Numbered from the stretch's first letter, positions 35,100-44,676 are shown. The stretch is DNA of 64,000 nt from Thioclava sp. GXIMD4216 (GCF_037949285.1 NZ_CP149926.1:124001-188000), one strand, 5' to 3'. Numbers and translations are program-made. Notes: a model not told the origin generated them from the letters alone.

Positions 35100-35948
35100 A
35101 TGCCGGACATGGATTTCAAAGCCCTTCTCCCCCTGCGGCGCAAAGAGCCGCGCGTCGCGCTGATCCGCCTGCAAGGAGCGATCGGCATCTCCCGCCCCGG
35201 TTCTGCCGGTCTTTCGGATGCCGCGTTAGGGCCTCTGATCGAACGCGCGTTCCGCAAGGCCAAACCCACCGCCGTGGCGCTGGTCATCAATTCCCCCGGC
35301 GGTTCTCCGGTGCAAAGCGCCCTGATCGCCGCGCGGATCCGGCGGCTGGCCGACGAGACCAGCACCCCCGTCCATGCTTTTGTCGAGGATGTCGCCGCCT
35401 CGGGCGGATACTGGCTGGCCTGCGCCGCCGATGACATCTGGACCGACCCGACCTCTGTGGTGGGGTCTATCGGGGTCATTTCCTCGGGCTTCGGCTTCGA
35501 TCAGTTCATCCACAAACACGGGGTAGAACGCCGCGTACACACGGCAGGGGGAGCGAAAAGCTTCATGGACCCGTTCCGCGCCGAGAAACCCGAGGATATC
35601 GCGCGGCTCAAACGCCTGCTGGACGATATGCATGACAGCTTCAAAGACTACGTCCGCCACCGCCGCGGCACGCGCCTGACCACCACGCGCGACTTGTTCA
35701 CGGGCGATATCTGGACCGGACGTCAGGCCCTGAGCGAAGAAACCGGCCTGATTGACGGGATTGCCCATGTCGTGCCCAAACTCAAAGAGCTGTATGGCGA
35801 GAAAGTGCGCCTGATGCCCTTCGCGCAGAAAAAGCCGCTGTTCCGGCGTTTCGGTGCGGCCTTTGGCGGCGAGATCGCGCAGGAAGCCATGCAGGTGGCG
35901 CTGGCCGAGGCCGAAGAGCGCAGCCTGCGTGCGCGATACGGGCTGTGA
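35100..35948 (+). CDS. S49-family signal peptide peptidase (SppA-like, single domain)
   Basis: Serine protease of 282 residues in the short SppA/SohB class. Strand and loop VALVINSPGGSPVQS are followed by the nucleophile serine in VAASGGYWLACAAD (about residue 101) and the catalytic lysine in AGGAKSFMDPF (about 153), a Ser-Lys dyad. There is no transmembrane helix at the N-terminus, so it is probably a soluble or peripherally bound form. It is followed immediately by a small Zn-ribbon membrane protein and a CaCA exchanger, probably one transcript. Confidence 0.92.
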   Translation: MPDMDFKALLPLRRKEPRVALIRLQGAIGISRPGSAGLSDAALGPLIERAFRKAKPTAVALVINSPGGSPVQSALIAARIRRLADETSTPVHAFVEDVAASGGYWLACAADDIWTDPTSVVGSIGVISSGFGFDQFIHKHGVERRVHTAGGAKSFMDPFRAEKPEDIARLKRLLDDMHDSFKDYVRHRRGTRLTTTRDLFTGDIWTGRQALSEETGLIDGIAHVVPKLKELYGEKVRLMPFAQKKPLFRRFGAAFGGEIAQEAMQVALAEAEERSLRARYGL

Positions 35949-35949
35949 C

Positions 35950-36150
35950 ATGCTGCTGAAGCTGATGGCCCTGTTTCTGGCAGGTATGGCGGTGCTGGCC
36001 ATGTTCGGCAAGCTCCGCCTGCCCAAGGGGCTTTCCGGAACAAAGCGGCCGGGACAAAAGCGGTTGGGGGCCAAACGCTGCCCGCGCTGCGGTCGCCCGC
36101 AAATCGGATCGGGGTCCTGCCCCTGTGGTCATGGAAAACGGAAAGGCTGA
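35950..36150 (+). CDS. small membrane-anchored zinc-ribbon protein (66 aa)
   Basis: A protein of 66 residues starting two bases after the protease stop. One N-terminal helix (MLLKLMALFLAGMAVLAMFG) is followed by a basic linker and a CPRCGRP...CPCG treble-clef/zinc-ribbon (residues about 44-60). Such short proteins accompany sppA-like genes in Rhodobacterales, but their role is unknown. Probably translationally coupled with both neighbours (nine bases to the exchanger GTG start). Confidence 0.8.
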   Translation: MLLKLMALFLAGMAVLAMFGKLRLPKGLSGTKRPGQKRLGAKRCPRCGRPQIGSGSCPCGHGKRKG

Positions 36151-36159
36151 GGTGCCCTT

Positions 36160-37110
36160 GTGCTGATTGATATCGCGATGGTTGTTGCGGGGCTGGTCCT
36201 GCTGGTGGTCGCTGGCGACTGGCTGGTCAAGGGGGCGGTCAACCTGTCGCTCCGGCTGGGCATTCCGGCCCTTGTCGTCAGCCTGACCGTTGTGGCCTTC
36301 GGCACATCGGCCCCCGAGCTTCTGGTCTCGGTGACAGCGGTTCTGGACCACTCCCCCGCCATCGCGCTTGGCAATGTCATCGGCTCGAACACCGCCAATA
36401 TCCTGCTGGTGCTGGGCCTTCCCGCGCTGATCTCGGTGATCCGCACCAACACCCACGACACCCGCGAGAGCTATCTGATGATGCTCGCAGGCACCGTGCT
36501 GTTCATCGTGCTGGCCCTGAGCGGACCGATCACATGGGCAAAGGCCATCGTGCTGCTGCTGGCGATGGCCGCGATCCTGACGCGGCAGATCCGTCAGGCC
36601 TTGCAGCACCGCCATGCCCGCCATGACAGCCGCGAGGACGTGGAAGGGGCCGAAGACGGTCTCCATGCCCGCGCGATTGCCCTTTATCTGCTGCTGGGGC
36701 TCGTCGGTCTGCCCGTCGGGGCCAATCTTCTAGTCACCGGCGCGTCGGATATCGCCAGCGCCATCGGTATTTCGGATGCGGTGATCGGCCTGACACTGGT
36801 GGCGGTGGGCACCTCCCTGCCCGAGCTGGCCACCTCGGTCTCGGCGGCGCTGCGCGGACGGGCCGATGTGGCCCTGGGCAATGTGATCGGCTCGAATATT
36901 TTCAACCTGCTCTTCATTCTGGGCATCGCGGGGCTCTTCGGCCAAATGCCCGTGCCACCGGAAATGTTGCGGATCGACCTCTGGGTTATGCTTGCAGCGG
37001 CGCTGGTTCTGGGGCCATTTATTCTGCTCAGGCAACCGATGGGACGCGTCACGGGCCTTGCCTTCACGCTGGCCTATATCGCCTATATCTGGGCGATTGT
37101 GGCGGCCTGA
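36160..37110 (+). CDS. CaCA-family Na+(K+)/Ca2+ exchanger (YrbG-like)
   Basis: Inner-membrane cation/calcium antiporter of 316 residues with two homologous halves of five helices in inverted topology. The alpha-repeat signatures occur in each half: VVAFGTSAPELLVSV (about residue 45) with ALGNVIGSNTANI, and LVAVGTSLPELATSV (about 213) with ALGNVIGSNIFN. A charged cytoplasmic loop (RQALQHRHARHDSREDVE) joins them. It uses GTG at 36160, with GAGGT upstream. Confidence 0.94.
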   Translation: MLIDIAMVVAGLVLLVVAGDWLVKGAVNLSLRLGIPALVVSLTVVAFGTSAPELLVSVTAVLDHSPAIALGNVIGSNTANILLVLGLPALISVIRTNTHDTRESYLMMLAGTVLFIVLALSGPITWAKAIVLLLAMAAILTRQIRQALQHRHARHDSREDVEGAEDGLHARAIALYLLLGLVGLPVGANLLVTGASDIASAIGISDAVIGLTLVAVGTSLPELATSVSAALRGRADVALGNVIGSNIFNLLFILGIAGLFGQMPVPPEMLRIDLWVMLAAALVLGPFILLRQPMGRVTGLAFTLAYIAYIWAIVAA

Positions 37111-37146
37111 GCCGACGCATCCCGAACGGCCCGCGAGGAGGAGACT

Positions 37147-37926
37147 ATGATGCAGAATGCCCTGATCACCGGCGGCGCGAAACGGCTGGGGCGCGCCATG
37201 GCGCTGACCCTGGCCCAGCGCGGCTGCAATATCGCCATCCATTACCACGGGTCACAGGCCGAAGCCGAAGACACGGCGGCGGCCTGCCGTGCCTATGGTG
37301 TGCGCGCTGTGATCTTGCAGGCCGATCTGCTGGAGGAAGCGCAGGTGACCCCGCTTCTGCCCGCCGCAGCCGAGGCCTTGGGCGCGCCGATCGATCTGCT
37401 AATCAACAATGCCTCCGTGTTCGAATATGACAATATCCATACTGCCACCCGCCGCAGTTGGGACCGCCATATGGAATCGAACCTGCGCGCGCCCTATGTG
37501 CTGACGCAGGCCTTTGCCGAACAGGCCCCTAAAGCCGATCGCAGCGCAGGCGAGCCGCACGCACAGGCGATGGTGGTCAATATGATCGACCAGCGCGTGC
37601 GCAAGCTGACGCCGGAATTCTCCACCTATACGCTGGCCAAGATGGGGCTTTGGGCGCTGACGCGGACGGCGGCAATGGGGCTTGCGCCCGATATCCGCGT
37701 GAATGCCATCGGACCGGGGCCAACGCTGCAGGGCGGGCGGCAGACGCTCGAGCATTTCACTACTCAGCGCCAGTCCACCATTCTCGAACGCGGCTCGGAC
37801 CCGGAGGATATCTGCGCCGCATTGACCTATCTGATGGAGGCGAAATCGGTGACAGGGCAGTTGATCTGCACCGATGGTGGCCAGCATCTGGGCTGGCAGA
37901 CGCCGGACATATTGGGAACAGAATAA
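37147..37926 (+). CDS. short-chain dehydrogenase/reductase (FolM/pteridine-reductase-like)
   Basis: NADPH-type SDR of 259 residues. The cofactor loop ALITGGAKRLGRAMA (about residue 5-19) with an Arg after the third glycine is typical of the pteridine reductase/FolM group. NNASVFEYD, YTLAKMGLW (Tyr-x-x-x-Lys) and RVNAIGPGPTLQ follow. The C-terminal QLICTDGGQHLGW is canonical. Start ATGATG after GGAGGAG. It is 36 bases downstream of the CaCA exchanger. Specific substrate cannot be assigned; dihydropteridine reduction is a guess from the fingerprint. Confidence 0.88.
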   Translation: MMQNALITGGAKRLGRAMALTLAQRGCNIAIHYHGSQAEAEDTAAACRAYGVRAVILQADLLEEAQVTPLLPAAAEALGAPIDLLINNASVFEYDNIHTATRRSWDRHMESNLRAPYVLTQAFAEQAPKADRSAGEPHAQAMVVNMIDQRVRKLTPEFSTYTLAKMGLWALTRTAAMGLAPDIRVNAIGPGPTLQGGRQTLEHFTTQRQSTILERGSDPEDICAALTYLMEAKSVTGQLICTDGGQHLGWQTPDILGTE

Positions 37927-38225
37927 GCGCCGGAGATGTGCCGTTAAGACATGCCTCAACCCTGTGGAACAGAGGTTACCAAAGAGCTAACGTTTTCAAA
38001 ATGTTACAAAGGAAAAATAAATTAGTCTTTGGAATCAAAGCTCTGGTTTTTTGCACAAAAAATGGGCAAAGTGATGACATGCCAGTGTTACAAGGCTAAA
38101 ATGCCCTTTCCCCGCGCTTACTCACATAGTTATCCCCAAGAGTCGTGGAAACTCTTCCATCTTGCTTTTCCCGAAAGGGAGAGAAAGAGATCAACAGAAT
38201 CGGATGGTTAACAAAACTGGGGGGA
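37927..38225 (+). promoter_or_regulatory. AT-rich gap upstream of uvrC
   Basis: About 300 bases with no supported gene. It is noticeably richer in A/T than its flanks. It contains a loose inverted repeat AAGAGT-N7-ACTCTT (38139-38157) and a small TCCC/GGGA hairpin near 38170. A run of GGGG directly precedes the uvrC ATG. No clear SOS box (GTTC-N7-GTTC) was found. Probably the uvrC promoter and leader. Confidence 0.4.
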
Positions 38226-40133
38226 ATGATTAACTCCACCTCTGGCAACCGGAACGAGGTCATCTTGGACGACAATGCACAGCCTACCCCGTTGCGCGGT
38301 CATGATCTGATCGCTGACTATGTGAAACGTCTGGATTCCTCCCCCGGCGTGTATCGGATGCTGAACGCCCAGAACGAGGTGCTTTATGTCGGCAAGGCGC
38401 GCAACCTGAAGGCGCGGGTGTCGAATTACGCGCGTCCTTCCGGCCATTCGGCGCGGATCGCGCGGATGATCTCGGAAACGCGCTATATGATGTTCCTGAG
38501 CACGCGCACCGAGACCGAGGCGCTTTTGCTGGAACAGAACCTCATCAAGCAGCTCAAACCGCGCTACAACGTGCTTTTGCGCGACGATAAAAGCTTTCCC
38601 AACATCCTGATCCCCACGGACCACCCGTTTCCGATGATCACCAAACATCGCGGCGCGCGCAAACAGAAGGGCTATTACTTCGGCCCCTTCGCCTCTGCGG
38701 GGGCGGTGAACCGCACGCTGAACCATCTGGAACGGGTGTTTTTGCTGCGCAACTGTTCCGACAGCCAGTTCTCGGGGCGCACGCGGCCCTGCCTGCAATA
38801 TCAGATCAAGCGCTGCTCGGCGCCCTGTGTCGGCAAGATTTCCGAGGCCGATTACGCCCAGCTTGTCGAGGATGCGAAGCGCTTCCTTGAGGGCAAGACG
38901 ACCTCGATCCAGCGCGAGCTGGCCGAGCAGATGCAGGCCGCCTCCGAGGCCATGGAATTCGAACGCGCCGCAGCCCTGCGCGACCGGATCAAGGCGCTGA
39001 CCAATGTGCAGCAGTCTCAGGGTATCAACCCGCGCGGCGTAGCCGAGGCGGATGTGGTCGCGCTGCATATGGAGGGCGGTCAGGCCTGCGTGCAGGTCTT
39101 CTTCATCCGCGCCAATCAAAGCTGGGGCAACCACGATTTCTACCCCAAGACAGGCTCGGGCGCCGATGAGGCCGAGGTGCTGGAAGCCTTTCTGGCGCAA
39201 TTCTATGACAACCGCCTACCGCCCAAGCAGATCCTGCTCTCGCATCCGATCGAGGATGAGGACCTGATGGTCGAGGCGCTTTCACAAAAGGCCGAGCGTA
39301 AGGTCGAGATCCTTATCCCCAAGCGCGGCGAGAAAGCCGAGCTGGTGGAAAACGCCCATCGCAATGCCCGCGAGAGCTTGGGGCGGAAGATGTCGGAAAG
39401 TCAGGCTCAGGCGAAGCTCCTGAAAGGCGTGGCCGAGGCCTTCGGTCTGCCGAAAGTGCCAGAACGGATCGAGGTCTATGACAACTCACATATTCAAGGC
39501 GCCCATGCGGTGGGCGGGATGATTGTTGCGGGGCCCGAGGGCTTTCTGAAAAGCCAGTACCGCAAATATAACATCAAGGATAATGAGGTCACGCCGGGCG
39601 ATGACTTCGGCATGATGAAAGAGGTGCTGACCCGCCGCTTCCAGCGCCTGCTGAAAGAAGACCCCGAGCGCAAAACCGATGCATGGCCGGACCTTCTGTT
39701 GATCGACGGCGGCGCGGGGCAGGTCTCGGCGGTACAGGAGATCATGGATGATCTGGGCGTGGCCGATGTGCCGATGGTGGGGGTTGCCAAGGGCATCGAC
39801 CGCGATCAGGGCAAGGAAGAATTCTACCGCACGGGCCGCCCCGTGATGGCGCTGCCGCGGCAGGATCCGGTGCTTTATTATATCCAGCGTCTGCGCGACG
39901 AGGCCCACCGCTGGGCCATCGGCACTCATCGCGCCAAACGCGCCAAGGCCAATCTCGCCAACCCGCTGGATGAGATCCCCGGCATCGGGGCAACCCGCAA
40001 GCGCGCTCTGCTGACGCATTTCGGCTCGGCCAAGGCGGTGAGCCGCGCGGGGCTGACCGATCTGATGGAGGTTCCGGGCATTTCCGAGGCCACCGCCGAA
40101 ACCGTCTATAACTTCTTCAACGAGAAGGGTTGA
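38226..40133 (+). CDS. uvrC: excinuclease ABC subunit C
   Basis: Dual-incision nuclease of 635 residues in nucleotide excision repair. GIY-YIG domain at the start (SSPGVYRML, then [17 protein letters not shown], about residues 33-60) cuts the 3' side. The UvrB-binding UVR helix pair ([20 protein letters not shown], about 210) follows, then the RNase H-like domain with [11 protein letters not shown] for the 5' cut, and C-terminal helix-hairpin-helix [20 protein letters not shown]. The start at 38226 follows GGGGG. A potential TTG-initiated overlap with the next gene exists at its stop. Confidence 0.96.
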   Translation: MINSTSGNRNEVILDDNAQPTPLRGHDLIADYVKRLDSSPGVYRMLNAQNEVLYVGKARNLKARVSNYARPSGHSARIARMISETRYMMFLSTRTETEALLLEQNLIKQLKPRYNVLLRDDKSFPNILIPTDHPFPMITKHRGARKQKGYYFGPFASAGAVNRTLNHLERVFLLRNCSDSQFSGRTRPCLQYQIKRCSAPCVGKISEADYAQLVEDAKRFLEGKTTSIQRELAEQMQAASEAMEFERAAALRDRIKALTNVQQSQGINPRGVAEADVVALHMEGGQACVQVFFIRANQSWGNHDFYPKTGSGADEAEVLEAFLAQFYDNRLPPKQILLSHPIEDEDLMVEALSQKAERKVEILIPKRGEKAELVENAHRNARESLGRKMSESQAQAKLLKGVAEAFGLPKVPERIEVYDNSHIQGAHAVGGMIVAGPEGFLKSQYRKYNIKDNEVTPGDDFGMMKEVLTRRFQRLLKEDPERKTDAWPDLLLIDGGAGQVSAVQEIMDDLGVADVPMVGVAKGIDRDQGKEEFYRTGRPVMALPRQDPVLYYIQRLRDEAHRWAIGTHRAKRAKANLANPLDEIPGIGATRKRALLTHFGSAKAVSRAGLTDLMEVPGISEATAETVYNFFNEKG

Positions 40134-40165
40134 CCGATTGGCCGCCGCGGCGTAGCGCGCAGCCC

Positions 40166-41188
40166 ATGACCCATGCGCTGACCACCCCCGATGATCTGGT
40201 AACCGCCGGACTAAGCACCGAAGACCCCGCCCTGCTGACGCGGGTGGCGCAGGAGTTCCGCATCCGCATCACCCCCGAGATGCAGATTGGCGCGGGGCCC
40301 ATCACCGCGCAATTCGTGCCCAGCGCGGCCGAGCTCACCACCCTGCCCGAGGAGCTGGCCGATCCGATTGGCGATGAGGCGCATTCGCCAGTGAAGGGGC
40401 TGACCCATCGCTATCCCGACCGCGTGATCCTGCACATTACCAAGACCTGCGATGTCTATTGCCGCTTCTGTTTCCGCCGCGAGACCGTGGGCGAAACCGG
40501 CCCTCTGCCCGCGCCCGATCTAGACGCGGCGCTGGAGTATATCACCGCCACCCAAGCCATCCGCGAAGTGGTGCTAACAGGGGGCGACCCGCTGACACTT
40601 TCGCCCCGCCGGCTGCGCGATGTGCTGACCCGCCTCGATGTCCTCCCGCATCTCGCCATGGTGCGCTTTCATACCCGCGTGCCCGTGGTGGCGCCCGAGC
40701 GTATCACTCCCGAGCTGACCCAGCTGATCGCAGATCTGCGCTTGGCGCCCTGGATGGTGCTCCATACCAACCACGCAGCCGAGCTGACCCCAAACGCCCG
40801 CGCAGCCCTTGCACGGCTGGTGGATGCGGGCATCCCCGTGATCTCGCAATCGGTTCTCCTGCGTGGGGTGAATGACAGCGCAGAGGCGCTGGCAGAGCTT
40901 TTCACCACGCTTTCGGCCCTGCGGGTGAAGCCTTATTACCTGCACCACTGCGATCTGGCCCGCGGCACCTCGCATTTCCGCACGACAATCGACGAAGGCC
41001 GCGCCCTGATGCGCGCGCTGCGCGGGCGGATTTCGGGGCATTGCCTGCCGACCTATGTGCTGGATATCCCCGGTGGCCACGGCAAGGTGCCGATCAATGC
41101 CGAGTATTTTGCGCAACAATCGACAGGCCATTGGAAAGTCACCGATTGGCAAGGCAGAATTCACGACTATCTTGACCCCAAAAGGTGA
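40166..41188 (+). CDS. KamA-family radical SAM protein (lysine 2,3-aminomutase / EpmB-like)
   Basis: Radical-SAM, PLP-dependent enzyme of 340 residues. The cluster-binding CDVYCRFCFRRE lies near residue 95, REVVLTGGDPLTLS carries the AdoMet-binding glycine pair, and KPYYLHHCDLARG with HCLPTYVLDIPGGHGKVP completes the KamA signature. It could be lysine 2,3-aminomutase or EpmB, which acts on elongation factor P; no efp or epmA is in the window to decide. The start at 40166 was chosen over an in-frame TTG at 40130 that overlaps uvrC. Confidence 0.88.
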   Translation: MTHALTTPDDLVTAGLSTEDPALLTRVAQEFRIRITPEMQIGAGPITAQFVPSAAELTTLPEELADPIGDEAHSPVKGLTHRYPDRVILHITKTCDVYCRFCFRRETVGETGPLPAPDLDAALEYITATQAIREVVLTGGDPLTLSPRRLRDVLTRLDVLPHLAMVRFHTRVPVVAPERITPELTQLIADLRLAPWMVLHTNHAAELTPNARAALARLVDAGIPVISQSVLLRGVNDSAEALAELFTTLSALRVKPYYLHHCDLARGTSHFRTTIDEGRALMRALRGRISGHCLPTYVLDIPGGHGKVPINAEYFAQQSTGHWKVTDWQGRIHDYLDPKR

Positions 41189-41229
41189 AGCCCCTTCCCC
41201 TTTCAGATTGACGCGGTTAACTTGCCCCC

Positions 41230-41853
41230 ATGACGTGGACCCTACCCAATATCCTCACTGTATTGAGGCTCGTTGCTGCCCCCGGCGTGGCGGTAATGTT
41301 TCTGTATTTCAGCCGCCCGATGGCTGATTTCTTCGCACTCGCGCTGTTTATCATCGCCGCTGTCACCGATTGGTTCGACGGCTACCTTGCCCGCGCATGG
41401 AAACAGGAAAGCAAATTCGGCGCGATGCTGGACCCGATTGCCGATAAGGCGATGGTGGTAATCGCATTGGTGATCCTGACCGGCTATTCGGGGATGAACC
41501 CTTGGCTGATCCTGCCGGTGACGGTGATCCTGTTCCGCGAAACCTTTGTGGCGGGCCTGCGCGAATTTCTCGGCACGGATTCGGGCAAGCTGAAGGTGAC
41601 GAAACTGGCCAAATGGAAGACCACGGCACAGATGGTGGCGATTGCCATCCTCTTCCTTGGCACGGGTCTGACCTATGTCGAAACCGGACGCCCGCCGCGC
41701 GTGGGCGAAGGCGACCTGCCCACCGGCCTGACGCCTGCCGATCTGGCCACCCATGCGGGGATCGCACTGATCTGGATCGCGGCGGTTCTCACCGCGATCA
41801 CCGGCTGGGATTACTTCCGCAAGGCGCTGCCCTACCTGCGAGGCCCGAAATGA
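41230..41853 (+). CDS. pgsA: CDP-diacylglycerol-glycerol-3-phosphate phosphatidyltransferase
   Basis: Integral membrane CDP-alcohol phosphotransferase of 207 residues that makes phosphatidylglycerol phosphate. The catalytic motif DGxxAR...GxxxDxxxD is seen as DWFDGYLARAW...FGAMLDPIADK (residues about 47-73). Five to six helices. The TLPNILTVLRLVAAPGVAV beginning is typical. It is translationally coupled to moaD by an ATGA overlap, an arrangement (uvrC-pgsA-moaD-moaE) often seen in Rhodobacterales. Confidence 0.96.
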   Translation: MTWTLPNILTVLRLVAAPGVAVMFLYFSRPMADFFALALFIIAAVTDWFDGYLARAWKQESKFGAMLDPIADKAMVVIALVILTGYSGMNPWLILPVTVILFRETFVAGLREFLGTDSGKLKVTKLAKWKTTAQMVAIAILFLGTGLTYVETGRPPRVGEGDLPTGLTPADLATHAGIALIWIAAVLTAITGWDYFRKALPYLRGPK

Positions 41854-42101
41854 AACGCGAGCTGGTCTATTTCGCTTGGGTGCGCGAGCGGATAGGCCAT
41901 CCTCGCGATATCATCGAGAGCGACGCACAGACGCCTGCCGAACTGGTGGCGGAACTGCGCAACCTCAGTGATCATTACGCGGCGGCCTTTGCTGATCTTG
42001 CCGCCCTAAGGGTCGCCATCGATCAGGAACTGGCGGATTTCGACACGCCTCTGGGCCATAGCCGCGAAGTGGCGTTTTTTCCACCGATGACAGGCGGCTG
42101 A
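41850..42101 (+). CDS. moaD: molybdopterin synthase small subunit MoaD
   Basis: Ubiquitin-like sulfur carrier of 83 residues for molybdopterin formation. The fold pattern ELVYFAWVRERIG at the start, a core AELVAELRNLS helix, EVAFFPPMTGG and the terminal Gly-Gly (site of thiocarboxylation by MoeB) are all present. The ATG overlaps the pgsA stop, and one base separates its stop from moaE. Confidence 0.95.
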   Translation: MKRELVYFAWVRERIGHPRDIIESDAQTPAELVAELRNLSDHYAAAFADLAALRVAIDQELADFDTPLGHSREVAFFPPMTGG

Positions 42102-42102
42102 T

Positions 42103-42540
42103 ATGCGGCTGATTGTGCAGGACACCCCTTTCGATCTGGCCGCCGAACTTGAAACCTTCGGACAGGATAGCCTGACGGGGGCCGTGGTCAGCTTTACAGG
42201 CCGCGTGCGCGATGACACCGGCACGCTCGAGGCGCTTGAACTGGAACATTATCCGGGCATGACCGAACGCGCCTTGGCCCAGATCGCCGAAACGGCACAG
42301 CGCCGTTGGCACCTGACCGATCTCACAATCATCCACCGCGTAGGGCGTCTTGCGCCCGGCGAGCCCATCATGATGGTCGCAACCGCCAGCCCCCACCGCA
42401 AGGCGGCTTTCGAGGCCGCGGAGTATTTGATGGATTTTCTCAAATCCCGCGCTCCCTTCTGGAAAAAAGAGCATTTCTCCGACCATAGCAAATGGGTTTC
42501 CGCCAAGCAAAATGACGAAGACGCATTATCCCGCTGGTAA
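42103..42540 (+). CDS. moaE: molybdopterin synthase large subunit MoaE
   Basis: Catalytic subunit of 145 residues that transfers sulfur from MoaD-COSH to precursor Z (cPMP) to make molybdopterin. Typical segments are GAVVSFTGRVRD (about residue 27), LELEHYPGMTERAL, IIHRVGRLAPGEPIMMVA (about 80) and the KSRAPFWKKEHF helix with catalytic lysines (about 120). Immediately follows moaD. Together with the adjoining fdhD-bearing region it points to active molybdoenzyme use by the host. Confidence 0.96.
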   Translation: MRLIVQDTPFDLAAELETFGQDSLTGAVVSFTGRVRDDTGTLEALELEHYPGMTERALAQIAETAQRRWHLTDLTIIHRVGRLAPGEPIMMVATASPHRKAAFEAAEYLMDFLKSRAPFWKKEHFSDHSKWVSAKQNDEDALSRW

Positions 42541-42599
42541 GGCACTGTGACCTCACCCGCAAAGCCTCTTCCATAGCGATTACCTTTTTCCACAATCGC

Positions 42600-42740
42600 A
42601 GGGGGGCTCCGCCCCCGTCGGGCCAAGGCCCGCCTCCCCCGGGATATTTTTTGCAGCTGGAAAGCGCCACTCATTCCAGCTGCCCTAAATATCCTGGGGT
42701 GAATTCGACGCAGTCGAAGAGGGGCAAAGCCCCTTTGCCT
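42600..42740. repeat. cluster of four hairpins and a long inverted repeat (REP-like)
   Basis: Four perfect small hairpins: GGGGGC-N3-GCCCCC (42602-42616), CGGGCC-N2-GGCCCG (42619-42632), TTCGAC-N3-GTCGAA (42704-42718), AGGGGC-N3-GCCCCT (42720-42734). Between them lies an inverted repeat with arms 42637-42662 and 42674-42699, 22 of 26 bases matching, each arm centred on a GGATATTT-like core and a CAGCTGG. This resembles the intergenic repetitive GGGATATTTTT elements that are common in Rhodobacterales. It sits between moaE and an IS remnant. Confidence 0.75.
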
Positions 42741-42810
42741 TGCATGACCTGCCCCCGCGAAATACCTCACCGAAATGTAGAGTCTGCGCCAACTCTGAAG
42801 GAACGGACAC

Positions 42811-43490
42811 ATGAGAAAAAGCCGTTTCGCCGAGACGCAGATAATCGGCATGATTAAGGAAAAGGAAGCAGGGATGCCATTGGCAGCGTGTGTCAACGCG
42901 CGCTGGTCGTTGGACTTCGTGCCCGACAGCTTCGGCGCCTCGCGGAAGGTCCGGATCTTGGCGGTAATCGACGAATGCATCCGGGAATGCCTGTGTCTTG
43001 TCGCGGACACGAGCCGCTCCGGCGCACGGGTTACCCGGAAGCTCAGCGCCTTGATCCGAGGCTATGGCAAGCCCGGCTGCATTGTTAGAGAGTGGCCATT
43101 GTCGCGCTATTGGTCTGAGCGACAAGGGCGACGGAACCGGGTTTGCAAGTCGGGCGATCCGGAAATGGGCCGACGGGGCCACTGTGAGTTGGCACTACAT
43201 CGATCCGGGCAAGCCGCAGTGAGACACGCGTTCATCGAAAGTTTCAACGGCAATCTCCGGGACGAACTGCTAAACGAGGAGATATTCGACAGCTTGAACG
43301 ACGCTCGCCGTAAGCAGGCCTTCTGGCGCTACGACTACAATACGATCAGGCCACACTCGTCACTGGCCAACCAGACGCCGCAGCAAGTGTGGCCCAAGCG
43401 CTTGAGCAATTTGAGGGCTCCGCGCCCGGCGCGCTTGCGCCAAACAGGGAACCAGATTACCCAAATCCAACCTGCAGGCTCTTGTTATGA
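42811..43490 (+). pseudogene. decayed IS3-family transposase (OrfA/OrfB deletion fusion)
   Basis: The first 25 or so codons (MRKSRFAETQIIGMIKEKEA) are the start of an IS3-family OrfA. The frame then jumps directly into the DDE domain of OrfB (RWSLDFVPDSFGASRK), so most of OrfA and the N-terminal half of OrfB are deleted. Farther on, the DNGTEFTS motif is found in another frame and altered (SDKGDGTGFASRAI), preceded by an insertion of about 30 bases. The frame returns for HAFIESFNGNLRDELLNEEI and shifts again before the C-terminal LEQFEGSAPGALA. At least three frameshifts, clearly non-functional. No clear terminal repeats survive. Confidence 0.88.
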
Positions 43491-43520
43491 ACGAGGGACC
43501 AGCAGAGGGCAGGTCAGGCG

Positions 43521-44597
43521 CTAGAAACTGTCTTCCACGTGAAAGCCCTGCGGAATATCCGCCCGACCTTCCAAAATCATATCCGCCATGACCTGCGCGA
43601 CCTTGGGGGCCATACCGAAACCAATCTTGAAACCGCCATTTGCAATGAAATGCCCAGCCCTATCCGGCCATGGGCCAAGCATCGGCGCACGGCTTTTGGC
43701 GCGAGGACGCAATCCGGCCCAGCGGTCGATGACCGGAGCAGCGGCAAGTTCCGGACAGATGCGGCGTGTTTTCTCGATCAGCGTCTCAAGTTGCGCATCC
43801 GTGCTTTCGGGGTCGGAATAGTCTCGTTCGGAGGTCGAGCCGATGGCCACAGTGCCATTGGACTGCGGAATGATATGCAGGCTCTCGGCATAGATCTGCG
43901 GCATATCTCCGGCGTCGAAGGCAAAGACCGCCGCCTGTCCCTTTATCCCCGCGCCAAGGCTTTTGCCCAAGACTGCTCCCAGTTCCGACAGGCCCGCCGT
44001 GCCGGTGGCATGCAGCACCGGACCCGTTTCGTCTGCCGCGCCGATAAGGATCTCGCTGCCCAAGGCACGGATCGCGCGGGCCAGGGCATCGCCTGCAGCT
44101 CGCGGGCAGGCGCGGGCGCTGAGCGTGTCTTGCACGACATAGCCGCTGGGACTGTGGAACCCGAGCGGCCCGAACCTGCGCGCGGGGACCACCTCCCAAA
44201 CGGCTTGGCCCTGCCAAAGGGTTTTCGCGTTCTCGCCGCGCGTTTGGGCGCGGGCGATCTGTGCCGCATCCTGCAGCGGCTGCACCCGACCGATCCGGCC
44301 ATAGCCTGCATCCCCGCCGCCGATCCGCGCCACATCGGCCCAGAAATCTGCGGCCATCAGCAGGCTTTCCAGCTGGAACTGCTTTTTGGGGTTCCAGTTC
44401 TCGGGCACATGGGGGGCCAAAGCCCCGACCGTACCGCCCGAGGCCCCTGCCCCGATCCCCTTGATGTCGATGACCCGCACAGAGGCACCGCGTCGCGCCA
44501 TCTCGAAGGCACAGGCGAGGCCGAAGACGCCCGCGCCGCGCACGGTGACCTGATCGCCCAGAGCCCCGACCCGATTGATCCTAAGCCCGCTTGTCAT
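43521..44597 (-). CDS. FAD-dependent amine oxidase (possible MnmC(o)-type domain protein)
   Basis: DAAO-fold flavoprotein of 358 residues. The FAD loop near residue 20 reads VRGAGVFGLACAFEMARRG (GxGxxG), then GASGGTVGALAPHVPENWNP and a C-terminal RWAGLRPRAKSRAPMLGP with GHFIANGGFKIGFGMAP. It is divergent from mnmD with 79 bases between. In E. coli MnmC the FAD oxidase and the methyltransferase are fused in one protein, so this gene may supply the missing oxidase half; a free-standing D-amino-acid oxidase is the alternative. The start at 44597 (MTSGLRINRVG) was favoured over an upstream extension. Confidence 0.82.
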   Translation of the reverse strand: MTSGLRINRVGALGDQVTVRGAGVFGLACAFEMARRGASVRVIDIKGIGAGASGGTVGALAPHVPENWNPKKQFQLESLLMAADFWADVARIGGGDAGYGRIGRVQPLQDAAQIARAQTRGENAKTLWQGQAVWEVVPARRFGPLGFHSPSGYVVQDTLSARACPRAAGDALARAIRALGSEILIGAADETGPVLHATGTAGLSELGAVLGKSLGAGIKGQAAVFAFDAGDMPQIYAESLHIIPQSNGTVAIGSTSERDYSDPESTDAQLETLIEKTRRICPELAAAPVIDRWAGLRPRAKSRAPMLGPWPDRAGHFIANGGFKIGFGMAPKVAQVMADMILEGRADIPQGFHVEDSF

Positions 44598-44676
44598 TGC
44601 CTTCGCCTTTCTGCATTGTCGCCCTCGGGCGCCACGCGCCCTGTTCCGCAAGGTGTTACCCAAGGCCCTACCCCGC

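Noticed and set aside
38100..38225. SOS (LexA) box upstream of uvrC
   Set aside because: No GTTC-N7-GTTC or close match was found in the gap.
42741..43524. intact IS element with inverted repeats
   Set aside because: Coding sequence is deleted and frameshifted and no convincing terminal repeats or target duplication could be matched.
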